Source: Litorimonas sp964435725 | GTDB lineage: Bacteria > Pseudomonadota > Alphaproteobacteria > Caulobacterales > Maricaulaceae | Assembly: GCA_964435725.1 (NCBI GenBank) | Contig: CAYTAJ010000005.1 | Span: forward strand, 1 to 59,195 | Direction of reading: 5' to 3' | DNA: 59,195 bases | Shown: positions 53,385-59,195 of the stretch, piece by piece | How the letters are laid out: the number at the start of each line of letters is the position of its first letter | Position numbering within the stretch: position 1 is the first letter of the stretch | Notes under the pieces: model-generated | Database searches by the model: none | What the model was told of the DNA's origin: nothing | Seen by the model: only the letters and a program-made list of their open reading frames with translations | Program-made: the position numbers and the translations under genes

Positions 53385-54413
53385 GTGACCGAAACTCAAT
53401 CTTATAGCGGGCCAAACCGTGTCTTTTCCGGGGTGCAGCCCTCCGGCGCACTCCACCTTGGAAATTACCTCGGCGCGCTCAAAAAATTCGTTGATTTGCA
53501 AGATGAAATGGAATGTATTTTCTGTATTGTCGACTTGCATGCGATTACGGTCTGGCAAGACCCAAAACAACTGTCGGCACAGACACGCGAAATTGCCGCA
53601 GCCTTTCTTGCCTCAGGCGTCGATCCTAAAAAAGCGATTGTCTATAATCAGTCTGCTGTCCGTGCCCATACAGAACTCGCGTGGTATTTTAACTGTGTCG
53701 CCCGCATGGGGTGGTTACAACGCATGACGCAATTCAAAGATAAAGCCGGTAAGAATTCCGAACGCATGAGTGTCGGGCTTTTTGATTACCCCGTACTTCA
53801 GGCTGCAGATATTCTTGCCTTCAAGGCCACACACGTCCCTGTCGGCGAAGATCAGAAACAACATCTTGAACTGTCACAACAAATCGCCGCTAAATTTAAT
53901 CATGATTTTAGTGTGCCGAATTTCTTCCCAGAGCCCGAAGCCCTCATCAAAGGTCCCGGCGCGCGTGTGATGAGCCTACGGGATGGTCTGTCAAAGATGT
54001 CGAAATCTGACCCTTCCGATAACTCACGCATCAACCTGACAGATGATGCCGATAAAATTGCGAAGAAAATCAAAAAAGCCAAAACCGATGGCGGGATGAT
54101 GCCTGAGAGCGTCGAGGAAATGGAAGACCGCCCCGAGGTTAGAAACCTAATCGGTATTTATGCCGCATTATCTGGGCGAACAAATGCCGATATTGTTCAA
54201 GAGTATGCGGGTCAGGGTTTTGGCGTGTTTAAGCCTGCCTTAGCAGAGTTAGCAGTTGAAAAACTGGGCCCGATTACAGATTTGATGAACCGCTATTTGG
54301 CGGACCCTGATGAGTTGGACCGTATCCTGGCATCCGCCGGAGATAAGGCCGCAGAAATTGCTGATCCGATTGTGGCGGATGTTCGTCGCATTATCGGTTT
54401 TACAGGAGCTTAA
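53385..54413 (+). CDS. trpS: Tryptophanyl-tRNA synthetase
   Basis: A 342-residue class I synthetase that charges tRNA-Trp. It starts at GTG 53385 behind AAAGGA. The HIGH-type motif is PSGALHLGNYLG and the KMSKS loop is GLSKMSKSDPSD. The DLHAITV and QAADILAFKATHVPVGEDQKQHLE segments are typical of bacterial TrpRS. The next gene starts 1 bp after its stop. Confidence 0.96.
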   Translation: MTETQSYSGPNRVFSGVQPSGALHLGNYLGALKKFVDLQDEMECIFCIVDLHAITVWQDPKQLSAQTREIAAAFLASGVDPKKAIVYNQSAVRAHTELAWYFNCVARMGWLQRMTQFKDKAGKNSERMSVGLFDYPVLQAADILAFKATHVPVGEDQKQHLELSQQIAAKFNHDFSVPNFFPEPEALIKGPGARVMSLRDGLSKMSKSDPSDNSRINLTDDADKIAKKIKKAKTDGGMMPESVEEMEDRPEVRNLIGIYAALSGRTNADIVQEYAGQGFGVFKPALAELAVEKLGPITDLMNRYLADPDELDRILASAGDKAAEIADPIVADVRRIIGFTGA

Positions 54414-54414
54414 A

Positions 54415-54936
54415 GTGAGACATATAATTTTAGCTGCTTCCGCCTTGGCGATTATCGGCTGTGGCAACACCGAAACGGACGCCACGCTGGAAAAAGCCGC
54501 TGACGCCGCACATGACATGGCGCAAATGAGAAAAGGCATTGAAATATCCTCGGCCTATGTCCGCCCGCCTATGCCGGGCAGAGATATAGGCGCAGGCTTT
54601 CTTGACATTAAAAATCACGGTGCGGATGACAAACTCATTTCAGCCAGCAGTCCCGTAAGTGACACTGTCGAAGTGCATAATCACATCAATGAAAACGGTG
54701 TTATGAAAATGCGTCAGGTTGAGGCTGTTGACTTGCCCAAGGGTGAAACGGTGAGTTTCAAACCCGGCAGCTATCACCTTATGTTTTACGGTATGACCCT
54801 CGCAGAAGATCAGGATGATATCTCTGTCACGCTCAATTATGAGAATGCTGATCCCGTTACATTAATAATTCCTGTCGGCGAGCCAGACAAAGGAACAGAT
54901 CATAGTTCCCACGGTTCAGGCAGCGAATATAATTAA
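54415..54936 (+). CDS. Copper chaperone PCuAC-family lipoprotein
   Basis: A 173-residue lipoprotein starting at GTG 54415, with AGGAGC seven bases upstream inside the trpS end. The signal ends in the lipobox AIIGC (Cys16). The PCuAC domain (about 45-145) has the family pattern: AYVRPPMPGRDIGAGFLDI, VEVHNHINENGVMKMRQV (His-Asn-His, then Met-x-Met) and YHLMFYGM, where the His and Met residues bind Cu(I). The His-rich tail (TDHSSHGSGSEYN) could bind metal too. The family delivers copper to cytochrome c oxidase. Cotranscribed with trpS. Confidence 0.85.
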   Translation: MRHIILAASALAIIGCGNTETDATLEKAADAAHDMAQMRKGIEISSAYVRPPMPGRDIGAGFLDIKNHGADDKLISASSPVSDTVEVHNHINENGVMKMRQVEAVDLPKGETVSFKPGSYHLMFYGMTLAEDQDDISVTLNYENADPVTLIIPVGEPDKGTDHSSHGSGSEYN

Positions 54937-54940
54937 TCCG

Positions 54941-55921
54941 CTAATCAAAACCTAAATCTTCACCACGCGCGCGAATGTCTGATATTCGGGCGCGTTCTTT
55001 TTTGAAGTTTTCAAATCGAGCCGTAATGCTGGGGTGGCTCTCTGAATTATCTTGCAGGTCGCGATGCGGATGAGAGGCCTCGGCCCAATAAGCAATCGCC
55101 GCATCAATATCATAGCCTGCATTCTCCATCAGAACGAGCGCCATGCGATCGGCTTCCAATTCCAAAGCTTGAGACGGGGTCTCGTCGATATGTCCTGCAA
55201 TCGCATGCGCCATTTCATGCGCCACGATGAGCGCGAGGTTTACATCATCGGGAACCGCTTGCATCAAAGCGGAAGTAATAAAGACGTCCTCTCCATCGGT
55301 GTGGCCGTTTATCTCTTGAGAGAAAAAGACGCTGGCCGGATAATCACAGGCCGTATCAGACCGCAAAGAGGTTTCGTAATCCTGACCTTGGGGCGTTCGC
55401 AAGGTCATACGTGTTTTCATACCGCCAAAAGCGCCTCGCGACAAAGCCGCATAGAATTGTTTCATCGTGCGACCACCGAGAACATATTGCCCGTTTAGTC
55501 TAACGACACGGTCTCCGATTTCGATATCTGCGGCATCGGCGGGCGAGTCTCGCCGCACGGATCGAACATAAATGCCGTCAGGCTTTAGTCCCATAACAGC
55601 TTCCGCCACGCCTTGCAGTCTTTCCGGATAGTCTGCGAGCGCATGGGCCGTAAATCCCGGATCGCGGAATACATGCGGGCAAAGATGCGCATTGGCCAAG
55701 CGAAGCGGCGCGCTGACTCGCTCTAGCCTGTCATTCATACGTTGGTATTCAGTCAGCACCTCTTCAAACTGCGTGTCACTTGGTCGTTCTAACGGAAGGT
55801 CCGGCAATATGGAAACAGGGGTCTCACTTATAGTTTGAGCCGAAGACTCGGGCTGTGATGCCGCAGAGCAGGCCACAAGGAGTCCTGCGATTAAACCTGA
55901 AAATACCTTGTACCCTGTCAT
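54941..55921 (-). CDS. M48 family metalloprotease with PDZ domain, lipoprotein
   Basis: A 326-residue lipoprotein (lipobox LLVAC, Cys18) with a PDZ-like domain (IYVRSVRRDSPADAADIEIGDRVVRLNG, about 140-175) and an M48 zinc-peptidase core: HEMAHAIAGH (HExxH) and the downstream glutamate in ELEADRMALVLMENAGYD. Probably a periplasmic protease facing the outer or inner membrane leaflet. It is the second of two adjacent homologues of equal length; the upstream stop and this start overlap as ATGA, so they form one unit. Function likely in envelope protein quality control, inferred from the family. Confidence 0.85.
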   Translation of the reverse strand: MTGYKVFSGLIAGLLVACSAASQPESSAQTISETPVSILPDLPLERPSDTQFEEVLTEYQRMNDRLERVSAPLRLANAHLCPHVFRDPGFTAHALADYPERLQGVAEAVMGLKPDGIYVRSVRRDSPADAADIEIGDRVVRLNGQYVLGGRTMKQFYAALSRGAFGGMKTRMTLRTPQGQDYETSLRSDTACDYPASVFFSQEINGHTDGEDVFITSALMQAVPDDVNLALIVAHEMAHAIAGHIDETPSQALELEADRMALVLMENAGYDIDAAIAYWAEASHPHRDLQDNSESHPSITARFENFKKERARISDIRARGEDLGFD

Positions 55922-56898
55922 GACCTGGAAGGTTTCTTACCAATAAAATTGGGTAAAAGCGGCTCACCCTTCGCAATTTTTTCTTCAATTTCTTTACGCG
56001 TCGCTGCTAATCTTAAATAGCGGTCAGGGAAATTCGGATGTGTTTTGGCACGGCCTATATTTTTAGGACTGACCTTCGCTAATCGCCGCCAAAACCCTTC
56101 GACACCATCAATGTCATATCCTGCGCGTTTAGCGTAATAGAGGCCGACATAGTCAGCTTCAGATTCGAAAGGGCGTGTGTAACGTGTCGCTAGTCCGGAC
56201 AGAATATAATTGCCAATAATCTTTCTTATATGACCCATTGTGTTGTGGGCCAGTTCATGACCGACAATCAAAGCAAGCTCTTCATCCGACTCGATGAAAT
56301 TCATCATGCCTGTCGTCACTGTGATGTTGCGGCCATCGGCATAAGCATTAATGGCGGCACTTTGTGACAAGCGTAAATTATAGGCGCAGGCCATATCACC
56401 CTTAAGGCTTAAAGTGGATAAAGCTCCATCCCGATCAAGTTGAAGAGTTTCACCCGCTTTCAACGCTTTTGAAATCGCGGCGCTTCGTAAGGCACGCCCC
56501 TTTTCATCACGTATAATATCGCCCCGCCTCAGCCCGGCTTCATGCGCTGGGCCATTAATCGCAATGTGGAAAATTTCGGTATCTTCGCCCACACCCAGCT
56601 CTCTCTGGCTGCCTTCGCGGAGACGTTTGTCATAGGACTTTTGATTATGGGTCAACGCGCCAATATCAGGATGTATCTTTGGGCAAAGCCCTTCATTCGC
56701 CAAGAGGATGGGCCGCCCAACGCGCAAGAGCCGTTCCGCCATAGAATCCCATTCGGTCAGGGCCAGTTTTTCCTGTGTGATTTTTTCCTGTTGTAATTGC
56801 TTGGTTGCAATTTCAGGTAGGCGGGTGTCCAAACCTGCACACCCTGAAACAAGGAGGAGCGTAGCGGCCAAACCAGCGATATAAAAGCGCCGTAACAT
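55918..56898 (-). CDS. M48 family metalloprotease with PDZ domain, lipoprotein (paralogue)
   Basis: A 326-residue lipoprotein from ATG 56898 (MLRRFYIAG..., lipobox LVSGC). It has a PDZ-like region (AINGPAHEAGLRRGDIIRDEKGRAL, about 130-155) and HELAHNTMGH with ESEADYVGLYYAKRAGYD. It has the same order of domains as the following gene but low identity outside the motifs, consistent with an old duplication. An in-frame start at 56925 would add nine residues. It is divergent from nfuA with a 90 bp intergenic region and coupled to its paralogue by an ATGA overlap. Confidence 0.85.
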   Translation of the reverse strand: MLRRFYIAGLAATLLLVSGCAGLDTRLPEIATKQLQQEKITQEKLALTEWDSMAERLLRVGRPILLANEGLCPKIHPDIGALTHNQKSYDKRLREGSQRELGVGEDTEIFHIAINGPAHEAGLRRGDIIRDEKGRALRSAAISKALKAGETLQLDRDGALSTLSLKGDMACAYNLRLSQSAAINAYADGRNITVTTGMMNFIESDEELALIVGHELAHNTMGHIRKIIGNYILSGLATRYTRPFESEADYVGLYYAKRAGYDIDGVEGFWRRLAKVSPKNIGRAKTHPNFPDRYLRLAATRKEIEEKIAKGEPLLPNFIGKKPSRS

Positions 56899-56988
56899 AA
56901 GCGTGTCATGCAAATTTGTGCGCATCACGTCAATGAGTCTGCTGCATTGCATCTTGCACAATGAAAGAAGAGGCCCCAGATAGCCGCT

Positions 56989-57564
56989 ATGTTTATACAA
57001 ACCGAAGATACACCGAATCCAGCCACATTAAAGTTTCTGCCCGGACGTGATGTCGTGGGCGAAGGCGGGACAATTGTCGAAATCGCACGTGGCGGAGATG
57101 TCTCTCGCGCGCCTCTAGCAGAAATGCTCTTTATGATACCCGATGTTGAACGCGTGTTCTTCGGCACGGATTATATTTCCGTGACGCGGAATGAAGACGC
57201 ACAGTGGAAACATCTTAAGCCCGCTGTGCTCGGGGCCATTATGGATTTCTACGTGGCGGGCGGACAACCGCTCTTGGAGCAGTTACAATCCGGTGAGGTG
57301 GAAGAACATGTCTATGAAGGCGAAACTCTGGAAATCGTAGAGCAAATCAAAGAGCTGATTGAGCTTCGCGTTCGTCCGGCTGTGGCACAAGATGGGGGTG
57401 ATATTGTTTTCCGTCATTTCGACGAGGAAGATGGATCGGTTTACCTTGAAATGCGCGGGGCGTGTGCCGGATGCCCAAGCTCAACCATGACACTTAAAAG
57501 CGGTATCGAAAACCTTTTGAAACATTATGTTCCCGAGGTCACCCGCGTCGAACAGGCCGCCTAA
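56989..57564 (+). CDS. NifU-like Fe-S scaffold/carrier protein (NfuA type)
   Basis: A 191-residue Fe-S carrier with an N-terminal Nfu_N domain (TEDTPNPATLKFLPG, 1-90) and a C-terminal NifU domain (VRPAVAQDGGDIVF and the cluster-binding CAGCPSS). It donates 4Fe-4S clusters to targets such as aconitase. The N-terminal domain of this type is the alphaproteobacterial/mitochondrial NFU1 form. The next gene, tsaB, starts one base after the stop. Confidence 0.92.
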   Translation: MFIQTEDTPNPATLKFLPGRDVVGEGGTIVEIARGGDVSRAPLAEMLFMIPDVERVFFGTDYISVTRNEDAQWKHLKPAVLGAIMDFYVAGGQPLLEQLQSGEVEEHVYEGETLEIVEQIKELIELRVRPAVAQDGGDIVFRHFDEEDGSVYLEMRGACAGCPSSTMTLKSGIENLLKHYVPEVTRVEQAA

Positions 57565-57565
57565 A

Positions 57566-57879
57566 TTGCTGACCCTTGGGCTGGATACGACAGGCAAAGC
57601 TTGCTCCGCGGCTTTGGTTGATGAAGGGCGCATCATCGCTCATGCCTCTGAAGACATTGGCCGAGGGCATGCCGAACGCTTGGCGCCACTGGTAAAAGAC
57701 ATGGTCTATAATGCCGGGCGCAACATCACAGACATTTCGCGCGTCGCTGTTTGCACAGGCCCGGGTAGTTTTACCGGCCAGCGCGTCGCGCTTTCTTTTG
57801 CCAAAGGGTTTGCCCTGCCCCGAAAGCTTCCTGTGATTGGTCTTTCCTCACTCGAAATATGGGCCAAAGAAGCTGACCC
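57566..57879 (+). CDS. tsaB: TsaB, N-terminal part (interrupted by gap)
   Basis: The first 104 residues of TsaB, part of the t6A37 tRNA modification complex with TsaD and TsaE. Recognised by LTLGLDTTGKACSAALVDEG, GRGHAERLAPLVKDM and CTGPGSFTGQRVALSFAKG. The start is probably TTG 57566, one base after nfuA. A 100-N gap removes the C-terminal half (usual length 210-230). Confidence 0.9.
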
Positions 57880-57979
57880 NNNNNNNNNNNNNNNNNNNNN
57901 NNNNNNNNNNNNNNNNNNNNNNNNNNNNNNNNNNNNNNNNNNNNNNNNNNNNNNNNNNNNNNNNNNNNNNNNNNNNNNN
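57880..57979. other. Assembly gap (100 N) at the tsaB/rimI junction
   Basis: Exactly 100 N, a placeholder. The missing ends of tsaB and rimI together suggest about 450-500 bp of absent sequence. Confidence 0.95.
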
Positions 57980-58331
57980 AGAAGAGATGAAACGCCACAT
58001 AGAAAAAGACCTGTGTTTGGGTATCGGCACGCCGATTGAAGCTTTCATCCTCGTCCAAGCCTCCGAAGATCAGGCCGATATTCTCACGATTGCAACGGAC
58101 CCGAACCACCGTCGCAAAGGTCATGCCCGCACTTTATTAGCCGCAACAGACGCGGCTCTTGCTGAAAGAGGTGTGAAGACGCTGTATCTGGATGTTTCAG
58201 AAATCAATGAGGGCGCCATTACGCTTTATAAGTCCTGTGGTTTCCAAGCCATCGGACGCAGACCCGCCTATTACCGCACATCCGCAGGACGCGTGGCAGC
58301 AATAACTTTTTCGAAAACGCTTTCATCCTGA
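57980..58331 (+). CDS. rimI: RimI-like ribosomal protein N-acetyltransferase, C-terminal part (after gap)
   Basis: The last 117 residues of a GNAT acetyltransferase. The acetyl-CoA loop is DPNHRRKGHARTLL (R/Q-x-x-G-x-G/A), followed by YLDVSEINEGAITLYKSCGF, YYRTSAGR and the terminal strands typical of RimI, which acetylates S18 in E. coli. The order tsaB-rimI-fur supports this identity. The N-terminal 30-45 residues lie in the gap. Confidence 0.85.
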
Positions 58332-58367
58332 CTGGACGTCAGGCCTTTACCTCGCTAGGAAAACGGC

Positions 58368-58775
58368 ATGCCAAATTGGATTGAACGTAAATGTGTGGAA
58401 CGCGGGTTAAGGCTGACGGAGCAGAGGCGTGTGATTGCGCAAGTGCTGTCTGAAGCGGATGATCATCCGGATGCAGAAGAGCTTTATGCTCGCGCGTCAA
58501 AAATCGATCCGAAGATTTCACTCGCAACCGTTTATCGCACGGTGCGCCTCTTTGCGGATGCTGACATCGTTGAGCAGCATGATTTTCGCGACGGGCGAGC
58601 CCGCTATGAAGCCGCGGACGCAGACCACCACGACCATTTGATTGATGTGAACACAGGCGACGTTATTGAATTTGTCGATGAAGAGATTGAAGCTCTGCAA
58701 CACCGCATCGCGGAAAAACTCGGCTATGAATTGGTAGACCACCGTCTGGAATTATACGGGCGGAAGAAGAAGTAA
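58368..58775 (+). CDS. fur: Fur family ferric/manganese uptake regulator
   Basis: A 135-residue metal-dependent repressor with the N-terminal winged helix (GLRLTEQRRVIAQVL, SLATVYRTVRLF) and the metal-binding HHDHLID (His87-His90 region) and HxxE elements in the dimerisation domain. It lacks the C-terminal CxxC structural zinc cysteines, as expected for alphaproteobacterial Fur/Mur proteins that often answer to manganese. Follows rimI with a 36 bp gap that contains a weak 6-base hairpin (CCTGAC/GTCAGG). Confidence 0.92.
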   Translation: MPNWIERKCVERGLRLTEQRRVIAQVLSEADDHPDAEELYARASKIDPKISLATVYRTVRLFADADIVEQHDFRDGRARYEAADADHHDHLIDVNTGDVIEFVDEEIEALQHRIAEKLGYELVDHRLELYGRKKK

Positions 58776-59195
58776 TTATTCTGTCGCGACTAAAGTTTCA
58801 GTCTCTAGAATAGCTGATATCTTTGTTGAATTCGCCTTCTGCACGCCATGCGGTTGGGTGTGTAGAATTTCCCATCTCCCGTCATGATGCTCGACGAGGG
58901 CCGTGCAGCTTTCGACCCAATCACCATCATTCATATAGGTGATACCGTTAATCTCGCGCATTTCGGCAACATGGATATGACCACAAATGGCCCCGTCAAA
59001 GCCTTTACGTTTGCAATAATCTGCGACTTGTTCTTCGAAACCATGGATGAAGTTCATGGCGCGTTTCGTGCGTTTTTTCAGGCTCTTGGAGAGCGACCAA
59101 TATGGCAGGCCAAGTTTGCGCCGCACGAAATTGAGTTTGGTGTTCACCCAGAGCAAAAGATTATAAGCATTATCACCCAGATGCATGATCCATTT
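58776..59195 (-). CDS. LpxH-like UDP-2,3-diacylglucosamine diphosphatase family phosphoesterase (partial)
   Basis: The C-terminal 139 residues of a calcineurin-like metallophosphoesterase; the frame enters from the right edge (KWIMHLGD...), so the N-terminal catalytic half is outside the window. Visible family elements are LGDNAYNLLLW, CGHIHVAEM (metal-binding GHxH) and YMNDGDWVESCTALVEH. This subgroup is a lipid A-pathway type phosphoesterase common in Alphaproteobacteria (LpxI usually does the LpxH step there), so the exact reaction is uncertain. It ends at the fur stop codon, convergent and without spacer. Confidence 0.75.
   Translation of the reverse strand, partial: KWIMHLGDNAYNLLLWVNTKLNFVRRKLGLPYWSLSKSLKKRTKRAMNFIHGFEEQVADYCKRKGFDGAICGHIHVAEMREINGITYMNDGDWVESCTALVEHHDGRWEILHTQPHGVQKANSTKISAILETETLVATE

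Noticed and set aside
1..59195. tRNA, rRNA, prophage, insertion sequence, toxin-antitoxin or defence genes
   Set aside because: None seen on reading both strands; no transposase, integrase, attachment repeats or cloverleaf-like sequence was recognised.

Overview
The window is about 59 kb of chromosomal DNA with moderate GC, densely coded on both strands, with gene content and gene order of an alphaproteobacterium. Supporting points are mtaB-ftsY-yciB, glnD-murJ-trpS, nfuA-tsaB-rimI-fur, a cysteine-less-tail Fur, an IalB-family secreted protein, and exact TTAA-N7-TTAA boxes of the CtrA type in two intergenic regions. The abundance of small lipoproteins, a laminarinase-like GH16 enzyme and AmpG, LRAT and ABA4-like proteins fits a marine, stalked or dimorphic Caulobacterales/Maricaulales-like lineage; this placement is an inference. 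No rRNA, tRNA, CRISPR array, prophage or insertion sequence was recognised. Two runs of exactly 100 N (50746-50845 and 57880-57979) are assembly gaps that interrupt glnD and the tsaB/rimI junction.

Layout. 1-3.1 kb: the tail of an unidentified gene, a PhyH-type dioxygenase, a Tat/lipoprotein-type FAD oxidoreductase and a convergent cupin_8/JmjC-like dioxygenase. 3.1-7 kb: an SDR dehydrogenase divergent from a tetR-plsC-MFS (LplT-like) operon; the shared intergenic region carries two near-identical operator palindromes. 7-14 kb: IalB-like protein, SAM methyltransferase, mtaB, ftsY, a GH16 lipoprotein enzyme behind a perfect 16-bp palindrome, and yciB. 14-21 kb: acnA, a membrane-anchored AraC regulator, small secreted proteins, an LRAT-family protein, a glycine-zipper lipoprotein, and a LysR regulator divergent from an ABA4-like membrane protein.

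21-30 kb (minus strand): purH, a membrane CapD-type nucleotide-sugar dehydratase, heparinase II/III, rpe, a Cys-repeat secreted protein and rsmB. 30-37 kb: a 979-residue TPR-like membrane protein, a secreted protein and ftsK with a CtrA-type box upstream. 37-46 kb: a DAACS symporter with an M20 amidohydrolase, a duplicated-domain secreted protein, a C39-like lipoprotein, the ComM/YifB ATPase, a PAS-linker-REC protein and an AmpG-like transporter.

46-59 kb: the housekeeping run mutS-glnD-murJ-trpS-PCuAC lipoprotein, two tandem M48-PDZ lipoprotein proteases, then nfuA-tsaB-rimI-fur and the truncated start of an LpxH-like phosphoesterase.

Most of the window is ordinary core genome. The most interesting parts are regulatory (paired TetR operators, a LacI-type palindrome, the CtrA boxes, and direct repeats beside the LysR gene, the AraC gene and acnA) and several poorly characterised proteins: the TPR protein, the duplicated-domain secreted protein, the kinase-less PAS-REC protein and the paired M48-PDZ lipoproteins. 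I did not find a clearly novel multi-gene system.
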